NCBI GenBank assembly: GCA_030710605.1
Contig: CP092880.1
Coordinates: forward strand, 27,209,541-27,273,540
Reading direction: 5' to 3'
DNA: 64,000 nt
Source: Cordylochernes scorpioides
Lineage: Eukaryota; Arthropoda; Arachnida; Pseudoscorpiones; Chernetidae
Below, piece after piece: positions 52,771 through 63,669 of this stretch. The notes below the pieces were generated by a model, which was given only the letters and a program-made list of their open reading frames with translations, was not told where the DNA came from and ran no database searches. The position numbers were made by a program, and so were the translations under genes. Position 1 is the first letter of the stretch; every line of letters begins with the position of its first letter.

Positions 52771-53260
52771 AACATTTTTTGTAGTATATAGAAACAGTGT
52801 TTGCGCTCTTTAGGGGCTTTTATTCTAATTTTATATAGATTTAAAAATTAAGACAGAAAAGTTTTAATTTTACATTATACAATGAAACCGAGGGTAAATT
52901 CTGTCATGTGGCGCCCCCTGGATAGCCAACTAATGACAGCAACTCTTTTTACCTGTCATGGAGACTTCAGTCTCCATGAATTTGTATGGTTATAAATGGG
53001 ATAATAATAATAAAAAAACAATTAATCCACTTTATGACAGTAATCTGACTATAACATCATAATTCTCAAGTCCATAGTTTTGTATTATAATTGTTTCAAC
53101 TGTGGCTATGAAAACACAACAAAAATTACTGGTCCAAAGTGGTGTTGTTATACTGTGGGGTTCAAACTGTAGTTAATATTGGGAAAATAAGACTTAGAAA
53201 AATTATACAAAAAGCTTATGTCCATATCTTCTTGAATATTATTTCTAAGAATTTGTTAAT
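52771..53260. other. AT-rich interval, possible LINE tail
   Basis: 52955-53020 (CATGGAGACTTCAGTCTCCA, GGGATAATAATAATAAA) looks like the 3' end of LINE family H. It contains an 8-bp-arm hairpin TGGAGACT/AGTCTCCA. Nothing else recognised. Confidence 0.4.
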
Positions 53261-53470
53261 ATTATTGCTTATCCCTAGTACACGTGGTACAGGCCATAAT
53301 AATCATGGTGGGAAGAAGTTTGCAACTACCTTTACTGTAAGTGCACCACATATCTACACATGTGAAATTCAGTTGAACTTTGCACTTACAAATGTGCCAG
53401 AGCCCCATTTGGTTATTTGCACTCGCTGGTGGGGTTGGACTTTTGCAAGAATCGAGGGCCATTGGAGCTT
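53261..53470 (-). repeat. Repeat G, copy 3, small frame intact
   Basis: The frame 53462-53262 (66 codons) starts MALDSCKSPTPPAS and reads LWHICKC, FTCVDMWCTYSK, PTMIIMACTTCTRDKQ before the stop. Eight cysteines, no signal peptide seen. See 40497-40690 for the partner. Confidence 0.5.
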
Positions 53471-53483
53471 TTATTTTAAATCA

Positions 53484-53567
53484 GAAAAAGTACCCAATGT
53501 GGAATTCGAACCCGAGTTGTATCGGTTGAAAACCAACAGTTTATACCATCCTTATATTAGAAAATGA
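53484..53567 (-). ncRNA. tRNA-derived repeat, copy 2
   Basis: Minus strand: TTTTCTAATATAAGGATGG, TAAACTGTTGGTTTTCAACC, then CTCGGGTTCGAATTCC (B-box-like) and CATTGGGTAC. Shares its non-tRNA 5' leader with copy 1. Confidence 0.6.
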
Positions 53568-53700
53568 ACGAGAAACGGCCGCACTTAACATCGCTCCCAG
53601 CTAAGTACTTTTTATTTCTCTAAACTAGTAATTCTTTTAAAATTTTTCATATAATATACATTGCTAGACTGTCACTCTTTCATAAACCATTCAGAAAAAG

Positions 53701-54393
53701 ATGAAAATTCTGTCTGGCGCCAACATTACTTTTGTTTCGTATTTGCTAATTTGCATACAAACGCCAAACTTTCTGTTACAAAAATATGCTAATTTTGGGA
53801 TGAATATCTATAGGAAATTATCGCACAATATCTACTGCTCCCCTCTACCCTCGTCAAAACTTTCTCAAATGTTCCTTGCTAAGGTTTTAGCTATTTTGCT
53901 AATAATTGGAGGTATTGAACTTAATCCTGGACCTAAGAGACAAACAACTCTGACACCCGCGATTTCACCGGCAACACACGAATCGGCAGACAGTGATTTA
54001 AAGGTGCTGATATTGAATTTGTCAACTGAAATGAAAAGTATGCGAGAAAGACTAAATTCGGGATTGGCGCAAATCGAAAGACGATTGGAAGAATGGGATA
54101 AGATAGCTCAAGAGATGGAGACGAAAATAACTCAAAGTATGGAGGCACAACGCAACACCGATAAAAGGGTTGTCAGCAACACTCTGCAACTGCACGAACT
54201 GGAGGCTAGAATAGAATATACAGAGGCGAGACTTCGCGAACAGAATCTTATTTTCTATGGCATTGTAAGAGAGGAAAATGAAAACTCCTTCGACTGTAAC
54301 CGCAAGGTCAAAAGCATAATCACTGATAAAATGGGACTCACCGATGAATACCGGAATACACCTACATATCAGAACGGGGTTCCTCTGTGGTAG
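53701..54393 (+). CDS. LINE C ORF1 with 2A-like peptide and coiled coil
   Basis: 230 codons. Residues 57-69 are hydrophobic (FLAKVLAILLIIG), followed by the 2A-like motif GGIELNPGP at residues 70-78 (53908-53934). In known 2A peptides the ribosome skips the Gly-Pro bond, here residues 77/78. After it comes a charged coiled-coil region (about 95-190, ERRLEEWDKIAQEMETK, ELEARIEYTEARLREQN). Then LIFYGI begins the RRM-like core of LINE ORF1 proteins. It ends early (PTYQNGVPLW) by truncation into the deletion. Upstream of 2A, residues 1-55 have no recognised domain. Confidence 0.75.
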   Translation: MKILSGANITFVSYLLICIQTPNFLLQKYANFGMNIYRKLSHNIYCSPLPSSKLSQMFLAKVLAILLIIGGIELNPGPKRQTTLTPAISPATHESADSDLKVLILNLSTEMKSMRERLNSGLAQIERRLEEWDKIAQEMETKITQSMEAQRNTDKRVVSNTLQLHELEARIEYTEARLREQNLIFYGIVREENENSFDCNRKVKSIITDKMGLTDEYRNTPTYQNGVPLW

Positions 54394-54430
54394 ATTACTG
54401 TTTAGTTTCTCATTCGCTCCTATAACATAG

Positions 54431-55042
54431 AATTGATTTGTTGATTAATCTACTTCCATATTCGGATCATATGCCAATGGTTATTAAAATGGACTCCAAC
54501 TCAGATGGAATGAAACTTGAAAGCTCTCTACACCTCGTACCTTTGAAAAGTACAAATGGACATCCGAAAAAGAGACTACCTTCATACAGAATCTAGTCGC
54601 AAGACAAGGATCTTAGAATTCACCGATTGAAATGCTAACTAATAATTTCACCAATCAAATCCGGAGTGCAATGCATACTGCTGGTATGCAGGTAGTAATA
54701 ACACCCGATGGTCCTAAATCCAAACCTTGGTTCGACCGTGAGTGCTACTTAACAAAAAATCTCTAAATTCTCAGCTTAAAATCTACATAAGATCAAACAG
54801 TGAAGGTGACCGCAAGGCATACGCTTTATTAAAAAGAAATACTCATCACTTCTGACCGGCAAAAATAAAACTTACTATACTAAAATACAAGAGAGGAGGT
54901 GAAGGATTCTGCGGGTTTTTGCAAAACAATATCACTTTTTAAAAATAGAAGAACAAAAAAAACTCTCTGAAACATTTCTATTCAAAAATGGCAACAGTTT
55001 TATACCGAACTTCTCGCGACTTCGCCACCAGTCAAGTACGAT
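54431..55042 (+). pseudogene. LINE C endonuclease end and EN-RT linker
   Basis: Reads LLPYSDHMPMVIKM, the SDH motif that closes APE-type endonucleases. Stops follow, then ITPDGPKSKPWFDRECY, the usual linker before RT. Catalytic residues of the N-terminal endonuclease are gone. Confidence 0.65.
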
Positions 55043-57021
55043 TTGTCCATAAGAGTTATACTGATGCCAGACGACGAGTTAATGGCCGAAATATCTTTGT
55101 CGGAGATAACTGGAGAAATCGCTCACTTGAAGCGCAATAAGGCTTGTGGACTTGATAATATTTCTAATGAAGCTATAAAAGCCTTGCCCCCAGCTTATTT
55201 GACTGCCTTAAAAGATATTTACAATAGAGTTCTAAAAACTGGTCAATTCCCAACAACTTGGTGCAAAACAATTATACATCCCATTTTTAAAAATGGTGAT
55301 GCCGACAATCCTCACAATTATCGGGGAATAGCACTTCTAACCAACTTCGCTAAGCTTTTCTCATCAATAATGAAAATACGGCTAAGCAACTGGACCGAAA
55401 ATAGAACAATTATACCGGAAAATCAAGCGGGTTTCAGAAAAGAACATTCATGCCAGGATCATATTTTTCTTTCGTCTCACTAATCCAATTAACACTTAGA
55501 CGTAAAAGACGAAAGTTCTACGCTTTCTTTATCGATCTTAAAAAGGCTTTTGATACGGTGCCCCAAGCTCTCCTATGGAAAAAACTGTTAGACTTTGGAT
55601 TGAATTTCCGATTTATAAATCTAATTAAGAAATACTACGAAAACATGATAGCTGCGGTGAGAGGGAACAATTCACTCACTGAATTTATCAAAATAAAATT
55701 CGGAGTGTTACAGGGTGAGCCACTATCTCCTTACTTATTCATACTTTTTGTTAACGACCTGATTAGTACTTTTGACTGCTCGGATATACCTGGTATTTAT
55801 CTGCCAAAGCATGGAAATATCCATTTGTTACTATATGCAGATGATATTGTATTGATAGGCGAATCTAAGAACAATTTTCAGTTAAAAATTAATATGATGC
55901 GAAAATATTTTGAGGAAAATATGCTTACGCTGAACGAAAACAAATAAAAAATAATGGTATTTCGCAATGTTAGGAAGCGGTCAAAATCATATAATTGGTA
56001 TTGGGGACAACAAACACTGAATGTCACGGAAAGATACATGTATCTAGGATATCCACTCACCTCAACAAACTCTTTTAAGCAATCCGCATTATACTATAAG
56101 GGTAAAGCTCTCGCTGCCAGTGGTGCGGTGTGGCCAATTCTGACCAGGTCGAAGATGAACTCTTTTAAATCCTCTATGAAACTTCTTGACACGATGGTTC
56201 TATCAACCCTGCTATACGCGGCAAATGTTTGGGCAAATGAGCATACATTAATTGTTGATCAAATTCAGGACTCATTTATGCGTAGATATATAAATTTACC
56301 AAGATACACCCCCGGATATATGCTCAGGATAGAATTGGGAAGAGTGTCACTTAGCGTTACAGTCTTGAAACTTACCTTAAAATTCTGGTTGAGAATGCTG
56401 GGAATGGGTGAAACTGGATTGCCGCTGCTCTACTTGTCCCAGTTGTGGGAAATCTCAAACGCAACGAAAAAATATATAGGTTTCACAGGAAGTATAGTTA
56501 ATATTTTAAACACCACCGGATTTCAATGGCTGAATTTCTGCACAGACTATAGAACATTACAAAGAGAAATTCCCTACATAATCAGGACTGCAATAGATCA
56601 ATCTCTGCAAAAGGATCACACAAGAATAATAAATTCAAGACTATACCCCTACTATAAAAACATCTGCTCAACTCCGTTACCGGAACACTATCTGTCCAGC
56701 GATTTCCCGCTCCGGGTCAAACGGCGTATTGCCGGACTGAGAATCCTCTCGGTGCTCTTTACTGATGATCGCCCCAGAATATTTGAAACAGACGGTTGGA
56801 CATGCGAGATTTGCGGGACAAGAATGGAGCCGGGGCTACATCACCATATACTCTCATGTATGGGTCTGAAAGACGAACGAGAAGTGCTCCTCAGTGAAAT
56901 AGGCCCTATGGGACTCTCGTTGGAGTTCCTGTTGAATGAGGTGGTGAGAAACAGAGCTGGAGCGTTTGCGTTGTTCAAATTTTGGAAGATGGTTGAAGAG
57001 AAGGGGAAGCTATACACATAA
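55043..57021 (+). pseudogene. LINE C ORF2: RT and C-terminal finger
   Basis: RT motif 1/2 (LKRNKACGLDNISNEAIKAL, FKNGDADNPHNYRGIALL) is in frame 55043-55483. After a frameshift near 55470, motif A (FFIDLKKAFDTVP), motif B (GVLQGEPLSPYLF) and catalytic LLLYADDIVLIG follow (55450-55947). A TAA at 55945-55947 replaces the Ser codon seen in LINE C1. Frame 55954-57021 (355 codons) gives the thumb and the finger CEICGTRMEPGLHHHILSC. The mutations are few and simple, so the copy is not very old. Confidence 0.85.
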
Positions 57022-57279
57022 TCTAATTGTTGTAAATAATTATATGTGAATAATCTTTGTCAGGACTAGAATGATGAATCCTGTATGGGACTTTGATTCC
57101 AGCAAAAGGCTTGTTGTTGCGGTTGTATATAGTCACAGTGTAGAAAATACTATACTATACCTACTACATATAGGTTTCTCTCTGTATTCTTAGTTCTCTT
57201 TTCTTTAATTACTCTGTAAACTGGCGAATCCTTTATAGGACGAGAGGTCCTCAATAAAGGCTTTTGTTTTTGTAATAAT

Positions 57280-58690
57280 GCAAATTCTGGGCATCATTTA
57301 TTTTAATTCTACATCAGCATTCTCAAATATTTAGGTTTGGCACCATATATATTTCTCAATTTGCGTGTAATAAGACCTTGCCTGATAAAATCCGAGGATC
57401 CTGCCCAAATCACATTGCTGAACTTAAATCCAACCTTCTTCTTCTGCACCTCAGGAGAAAAATGTGTTTCTCAAGACGAAGCTTTAAGTCATCTCGACCC
57501 TACAAAAGCTCCTGGTCCAGATTACATCACTGGACCCATGTTGAAAAATCTCAGTTCCCACGCCAAACTAGAACTCTTAATCATTTTCAATTATAGTTGG
57601 AGCTCGTCTACCCTCCCTAAAAAGTGGAAACATGCCACAATAATCCCCATCCACAAACCGGGCAAGCCTGAGAACCATCCAACCAAATACAGACCTATCT
57701 CTCTGAGCTCTTATTCCCTGCAAAATCATGGTACACATGATTCTCAATAGACTAACTTTTTATCTTAACCTCAACAACCTACTAGACACTTATCAAAGAG
57801 CTTTTAAAAATAAAAAAGCACAGAGGATTCTCTCAATATTTTACTTCGTTCAACAAATCCAGGACTGAAGAAAATAGCTCCCTCTTCGACATCACAATTT
57901 ATACTGACGGTAGCCAACTTGAGACTGGACTGTCTGGCAGTGGAATTGCTATCTACAAAGATCCTGGAAAGAATCTCCCTTTCCCACCCTAGACACCTTT
58001 CAGTTTATAAATCGGAACTCTCTACAATAGATACAGTTCTAAAAGACATCAACATAAACTCACCAAGCAATATAATAATCTAATCCGACTCAAGAGCAGC
58101 CATTTGTACCCTTCAAAGCTGTTTCTCCAGTCAAGAACCTCTTCTTAAGAGCATTTCTAAATCTGTAAACTGACTCCCAGTCAACAGCTCTGTCACAGTG
58201 TAATGGCTTCCAGCTCACGTTGGAATTCCTGGAAATAAGCTAGCAGACTCTCTGGCAAAGTCTGGAGGTCTTGACCTACCTGAAGCCAGAGAATCTACCA
58301 CCCAACTAAATGAAAGATACCTCCTCCGTACCATCAAAACCCAATGCTTGCAGGAATGCAAATCTAATGCTGCACATGACTGGTACAGAGCAGGTGGGGC
58401 AGTCATCAATTCTGTCCTTCCAAGGGAACAACAGTCTTTGATTTCCAGACTTAAGTCTGGTCATCTACGGACAATGACTTTCCAGAATGGTTGCAAGTTT
58501 TTCCCACTATGTACTAAGTGCGATTTTCAACCTGCAGTTCCAAACCATATTATTGACTGTATAGACTCACCAATTGATGAGCTTTACTTATCTCCAGCAG
58601 ACACCATCAAAAGTCACAAGTTCTACAAGCTTGATACCTTAATATGATTGTGTGGAGATAAGAAAGAAGAAGAAGAGTAAAAAAAGTCCC
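57280..58690 (+). pseudogene. LINE family B copy 2, internally deleted
   Basis: 57337-57750 reads LDPTKAPGPDYITGPMLKNL and HKPGKPENHPTKYRPISL (RT motifs 1-2). Near 57865 the sequence jumps from FVQQIQD directly to the RNase H start (DITIYTDGSQLETGLSGSGI, about 57885-57950), skipping RT motifs A-E. The C-terminus (58348-58647) includes SRLKSGHLRTMTFQNGC and CTKCDF..HIIDC and ends YKLDTLI. The tail ATAAGAAAGAAGAAG is at about 58660-58680. Confidence 0.8.
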
Positions 58691-58762
58691 CTGGAACCAC
58701 TTTGTATTCATTGAGGTTTTGTTTCCACCTCGAAAATGGGGGTCAGAAGCTTGAAACACATA

Positions 58763-59717
58763 CAGGGTGTGGTAGATAAGTAATGAGACTAGCTCTAGAA
58801 AAACAAATTTATTGATCCGATTTGTACAAAACGTTAATATTCTTCAAAGAACTCGCCTTGGGCTTCGACACAAATTGCCAGCGCGTTTTCCAAGCTTCAT
58901 AGACCCCACTGTAGTGCGTTGGAGTTATCCCAGTTAGTGCCTTCGTGACAGCACGTTGGATGTTCGGGATATCGTCGAAACGATTACCCTTCAGGCATCT
59001 TTTTACCTTCGGAAATAGGTAGAAATCAGGAGGACTCATGTCAGGGCTGTATGGTGGCTGTGGCAGAACTTCAGCTCTAATTCGGGTCAAATAGGAGATC
59101 ACGAGGAACGCTGTGAGCGCCGGAGCGTTGTTGTGGTGGAGACGCCAGCGTTAAGCAAGGTCCTGTCGCTTCCGTTTGACGGCTTTGTGCAATCGCCGAA
59201 AGACTTCTTTGTAGAATTCGGCATTAACAGTTTTCCCCTGAGGGACAAACTCTTTGTGAATTAACCCCCGCTTGTCGAAAAACACAATCAGCATTGTCTT
59301 GACTCGGGACTTTGACATTCTTGCTTTCTTCGGCCGCGGGGATGCCGGTGTGTGCCACTCCGAGCTCTGGGCTTTCGTCTCCGGGTCTTATTGGAATGTC
59401 CACGATTCGTCGCCTGTTTCTACGTTGTCTAAAAAGTCTGGATTATTTTCCAATTCATTCAGCATCTCACGGCAAACGTCCACTCGTCGTTGCTTTTGTT
59501 CGGCGGTGAGCACTCGCAAGTGTCACGGGCACACAAACAACGTAATACGCGAAGCTCGACGCTCACTGCGCCAGAGCTACGACGCGACTGCGAACCGGTT
59601 CTATTGTTAGCTCAGATCCCCCACACACACACAACGTGACCTGCAGGTGTAGAACGCACTGCGAGCGACTGGGGCGCCGCGCGGCGGCCAGTCTCATTAC
59701 TTATCTACCGCACCCTG
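58763..59717 (-). mobile_element. Mariner-type transposon, truncated
   Basis: Terminal inverted repeats CAGGGTG.GGTAGATAAGTA (58763-58790) and its inverse (59690-59717). The length of 955 bp is short for mariner (about 1.3 kb). Left flank TA, right flank TG. The uninterrupted target is in module K at about 15795-15806. Confidence 0.9.
58809..59620 (-). pseudogene. Mariner transposase remnant
   Basis: Minus strand, in pieces. First catalytic region TGDESWTFQ (near 59410) precedes DPETKARSSEW. Then MLIVFFDKRGLIHKEFVPQG (about 59300-59240), the second catalytic region LHHNNAPAL where family members have HDNA (Asp to Asn, near 59135), and PPYSPDMSPPDFYLFPKVK (third Asp, about 59050-59000). The N-terminal helix-turn-helix part is missing and several stops are present. 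Confidence 0.85.
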
Positions 59718-60059
59718 TGCATAGTTGAATTTTATCAAAGAAATTAATTTTTTTGGGCCTATTCTTGAATTCTGATTAGTTTATATATTTATTCCTAGAG
59801 ATCAACAACTTTTAATTGCAGGATCAGGAGTTGCCTTTCTTTTTTTTTTTTCAACCTGATCCTAAAAAAAAATCAAATTTTGTAATATTTTGCATATACC
59901 TTGGCGTTTTCATGCCTTCACGGATATGAATACAGATTCCTTGATTAATTAGAAATCCTCAAATATCAGTTCATTTGGTCATTATAATAAAGCTTGCAGC
60001 ACATGGATGAGGGCCAACAGCCTGAATGCTAACATGGAATAGTTTCTTATGGTTAATCT
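59718..60059. repeat. Module K, second copy, part 1
   Basis: Continues the LINE B2 flank after the mariner insertion; reverse complement of 15480-15800. Motif GATGAGGGCCAACAGCCTGA at about 60006-60025. Confidence 0.6.
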
Positions 60060-60370
60060 TCTTCTTCTTTCTTATCTCCACTCAATCATATTAGGGTATC
60101 AAGCTTGTAAAGCTTGAGATCATGACTGGGTGAAGCAGAATGCGTCTGCCTCTGTCATTAAGACTGGGTGCACTACTCAGTGGCAGGCCGACTTAGCTCC
60201 AAAAGAAATGGACGTCTCTGACATGGAGTATCCCTGTACATCCTGTATCCCTGGATTAGGAACCCTTAGAGGGTACTATCAGTCGAACCAGCTGAACCCA
60301 GGTTTTTTAGTGAGCTTGTTACTGCTCCCCCTCCTCCTTTTTCATCCGGGCTTGGGACCGGCAAAGGATG
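60060..60370 (-). repeat. Repeat A, copy 6, with tail
   Basis: The plus strand starts CTTCTTTCTTATCTCCACTC and TAGGGTATCAAGCTTGTA (the LINE-B-like tail inverted), then the repeat A body to CTTGGGACCGGCAAAGG. A small frame (60130-60384) crosses it by chance. Confidence 0.7.
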
Positions 60371-60629
60371 AGTTCTTATGGTGAATAAAGAAAGGGCATC
60401 TCTTTAATCTGTAATTATTAAGAATCATAATTTATTAGAATTCATTTCGATATATGGTGCAGGCCATCAGAAAATCAGATATTTATTCGTTGAGGTACAG
60501 CTTGCACTGGATAGATGAGGGCCAATAGTTTGAAACATGTACATGTTAAGCTTAACTTGATTAATAAAACAAGAATATTAGACTATTTATGGAATAATTA
60601 AAATTCAATGATAAAAGATATTTATTCTA
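60371..60629. repeat. Module K, second copy, part 2
   Basis: Reverse complement of 15240-15480. It contains GATGAGGGCCAATAGTTTGA (about 60505) between two opposed repeat A copies. Confidence 0.55.
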
Positions 60630-61045
60630 ACTCTGCTTTTACTGGTCCCAAGCCTGGATGAAAAAGGAGGAGGGGGAGCAGTAACAAGCTCGCTAAAAAA
60701 CGTGGTCTCAGCTGGCCTGGCTGATAGTACCATGTAAGGGTTCCTGAAACAGGAATACAGGAAGCAGCGTTCCTACTCCATGTTAGGAGCGGCTGTACAT
60801 GGTGTCTATTCCTCATGTAATGGGTGAAAATTCGGCTTTCTACTGAGTAGTGCTCCCAGTCTTAATGACAAACTATTTCACCCAGTCATGATGGTTACAA
60901 GAAGTTGCCAACTTCTACCCACCATATTATCATGGCCTGTACCACGTATACTTGAAATAATAAAAAAAAAGTTGGTTGTCAACTCTACAAGCTTGATACC
61001 CTAATATGATTGAATGAAGATGAGAAAGAAGAATAGAAATGAATT
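60630..61045 (+). repeat. Repeat A, copy 7, with tail
   Basis: Opposite orientation to copy 6. Body 60640-60890, then the CCACCATATTATCATGGCC block and CTACAAGCTTGATACCCTAA with the A/G-rich end at 61010-61035. Confidence 0.7.
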
Positions 61046-61960
61046 TGAAGAAATAATTAGATGCTCATTTACTGTAGTCGCACCCTCCTTCATTGTTGTC
61101 ACAAATATTCTATTTTAAGATCATGAAAACCCTCCAAATATATAGAGTAACATTCATTTATTATTTTCCAAGAGAGTTAATAATTTTTATACCGCCTGAA
61201 TGCCAAGTTATAAAGAAGGGACTCGGTGGCTTAATAAGAGAGCTTAAAGAAAGACAATTACTAAATGTTAACTAGACATGGTAAGGGCTCCAGGTGATAT
61301 CTAGATACATAACACAGAGGGGATTAGATGTATACTATCTCACTCCGTCATTTATTGATACATCCCTGACCCCAACTTCCCAATTCCGACAGCTCGCTGT
61401 AGGATTTCTATTGACAACAAAGTAGAATGGAGTGGACTAGAGACTGAAAACAGCACTGTTGGACAATGACAACGCTGAAAGCCGGACTTACGTCTACACG
61501 CGAGGCCTCCCGTCGGAGTTTTGCGCCAGAGCCAACAGCCTAGTAATCAGTACCTAGTCCTAGGTCAGTGGAGCGAGCAAGCTATCGGAGGGGAAGTTGA
61601 GTATCATTCCACGCTTTGTGAATACACAGGGTTAAAGTAGTAGGGTCCCCACCCCCCTTCCCAGCGTGGAAATGACCAATGACCAAGGCGGGATAGTCTA
61701 GGGCGGCTAATCGTCGCAGTGGCCACCACAGGGATGTAAGCACTAAACACCGACCCGCTGTCAATGTCCCAGTACTGTCTATTCACTATCTAGATCCTAC
61801 AACAATGGCATTAGTAGAACCGGATCGCAGGGAAGTCACACTGTGGGTCTCTCTATCTGGAACATCTGTTACACACAGCAGCCTAGAATTCAGACTTTAT
61901 GTTAAACAGATTGCTATTGTCACCGAGTCCATTTTTATACTCGGCATTCAAGCGGTTTGT
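61046..61960 (-). repeat. Module N, third copy
   Basis: Direct copy of 45571-46500 with the same near-identical core (61300-61800). The YWDIDS frame is shifted after about 50 codons here. Confidence 0.7.
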
Positions 61961-62209
61961 GAGTTTTAATTCTACCTGATTCTTGGTAATTTGAATTAGA
62001 AAAGTTTCAAGTTCACAATAAGAACTTTCAACTAAGACAAATAACTAAAGACATTTTTTGTTGTTACCAACCAATTAATGGAGCAGTTCTAACAGCAACA
62101 CAAGACACCAAATTCATCCAAGAACCACAAGAAATCTTACAACCTTTAGATTCAATTTGCATTTCTCCAAGGTATATATATGAAACTCGGTCCCAGTGGT
62201 ACAGCCTGC
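61961..62209. repeat. Sister of block 46561-46748
   Basis: Same order as 46530-46748 including CAACCAATTAATGGAGCAG. Leads into the second H-type hammerhead. Confidence 0.6.
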
Positions 62210-62242
62210 TCCACGCTGACGAGCGCCTACAGCGTTCGTGGA
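62210..62242 (+). ncRNA. Hammerhead motif H2, with internal deletion
   Basis: TCCACG (62210-62215), intact core CTGACGA (62216-62222), GCGC CTACA GCG, then TTCGTGGA. Relative to H1, nine bases including GAAA are deleted, so this copy is inactive. It shows that the ancestral core had G5 and a perfect TCCACG/CGTGGA stem I. Confidence 0.65.
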
Positions 62243-62269
62243 TGGCTTTTCTTAATTTATCAAATTTAT

Positions 62270-62520
62270 CAATGGGTTGGTCAAATATCAGAGAACAGGT
62301 TATATCAATGTTTAATTGATTTCTGTTCCACTAGATGGCGTTCTGCCATCTAAAAAGCACATGTGCTTTTGGTCAGGATAGGCCTTCTTTGTTTTTTTAT
62401 ATACAAACCTATGTCAGGGATATCGTTAAAAACATGTAAAATCGTTCCCAATATATCTGTGGATGATACCACCATGCTTCATTAAAAGGTAACTGTATAG
62501 GCGTAAGGTGATAAGATAAA
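62270..62520. repeat. Repeat block with CCACTAGATGG end
   Basis: The TGGGTTGGTCAAATATCAG and CCACTAGATGGCGTTCTGCC block recurs at 46810-46900 and 47670-47745, always a short distance after or near an H- or C'-type motif. Confidence 0.5.
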
Positions 62521-62700
62521 TCCAAATAAATAAATAGTTTGTGTCGTTCTGTTACAGTGTTGTTACCAACATCAAACAAAAGTAATGAATCTGTCTAAAG
62601 ATGGTAACAACACTGTTGCCGAAACGTCACATACTATTTATTTGGATTTGTTCTTATTACCTTGTGGCTTATAATCTATAATACAAATTGTTCCTTATTA
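62521..62700. repeat. Hammerhead palindrome, decayed copy
   Basis: Left arm minus (62541-62580) TTGATGT...GAACGAC. Right arm plus (62591-62633) CTAAAGA, GGTAACAACACTGTTGCC, intact GAAACGTC, ACA. Outer flank TATTTATTTGGATTTG as at 39487-39802. Confidence 0.65.
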
Positions 62701-62724
62701 TCGGTAACTAAATGGGTTAGAATA

Positions 62725-62838
62725 CAGTAAAACCTCCATGAGAGGACGCTAACGTTAAAAGACACCTCTCTACAAAGGACAGTTTTTTATTTGAAAAATA
62801 TTTGAAATTAGGTGATATTTACCGGGAGGTTCTACTCT
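62725..62838. mobile_element. Pogo/Tigger-type MITE, copy 4 (shortened)
   Basis: Starts CAGTAAAACCTCCATGAG after TA and ends GGGAGGTTCTACT. The centre is deleted relative to 38085-38259. Confidence 0.7.
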
Positions 62839-62934
62839 ATATTAATATTTAGTCCTTTGATTTTTTCAATCCAATTCAAATGAATTTTTTTGTTTTACCA
62901 CAAGTGTCACAAGCTCTAATTTTAAATTAATTAT

Positions 62935-63210
62935 TCTTTCTTATCTCCACTCAATCATATCAGGGTATCAAGCTTGCAGAGCTTGTAGATGGTGTCTGCT
63001 GGGGATAAGTAGAGCTCATCAATGGATGAGTCAATACAGTCATAAATGTGTTTTGAGGTTGCAGTTTGAGAATTGCACTTAGTACATAGTGGAAAAACCT
63101 TGAGACCATTCTGGAAAGTCATTGTCCGTCGATGACCAGACTAAAGTCTGAAAATCAAAGACTATTGTTCTCTTTGGAAGACAGAATTGATGCTTGTACC
63201 TTCTGTGGCC
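62935..63210 (-). pseudogene. LINE family B copy 3, C-terminus and tail
   Basis: Minus strand with the CTKC..HX3-4C finger region, a degraded YKLD-type end and the CTTGATACCCTGATATGATT tail; most similar to 15898-16130. 5' truncated. Confidence 0.65.
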
Positions 63211-63665
63211 TAATGTTAGGTCTTTTGAATCCAAACAATCAGTCCACCTCATGTGTTACCTTCAGGCTGTACATGGCCTTGTTGAGATAGAAGGAGAATC
63301 AATGACAACTGTGTCCAGCTGATAAATAGATTGAGATCTTCATCAGTACATAGGTAACACCTGAGATGGATACTAGAGTATTGGCTTAGTTTATTATTAT
63401 TATTATCATTATTTTATTAATCAAACAGGCGCGATATTGAAATATTTTTGTCTATTACAGATGAAACAAACAAAACAACAAACAAATTATAATTACTTTG
63501 TATGTTTGTCTTTTTTCTCCTTTACCTTTCTCCTTGTATATAGCAAGTTTGTTATGTTGTAAAGAAATGTATTGACACAAATATCCCTGAGTTTGGGATA
63601 TCGTGTTTTAGGATGTTAATAAAGTTAATTAAACAAATTAGAATTAAATATTTACAAAAACACAT
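63211..63665. other. AT-rich interval, nothing clear
   Basis: Contains a TTATTATTATTATTATCATT tract (63389-63412) and an AAACAAACAAAACAACAAAC stretch. The GGATGTTAATAAAGTTAATT string at 63612 also occurs near 47041. No coding frame. Confidence 0.35.
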
Positions 63666-63669
63666 GTTA

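Larger units (their letters stand above)
53568..57270 (+). mobile_element. LINE family C copy 2, nearly full length but internally deleted
   Basis: 5' UTR (53568-53700), ORF1 with 2A-like motif, the end of the endonuclease (SDHMPM near 54463), an EN-RT linker (KPWFDRECYL near 54725), RT, finger, and 3' UTR ending AATAAAGGCTTTTGTTTTTG. Most of the endonuclease is missing between 54393 and 54430. The 3' end is the same as LINE C1 (2065-2184, minus). Confidence 0.85.

Noticed and set aside
59272..59610. 112-codon plus-strand frame in the mariner region
   Set aside because: Antisense to the transposase remnant, which has clear family motifs on the minus strand.
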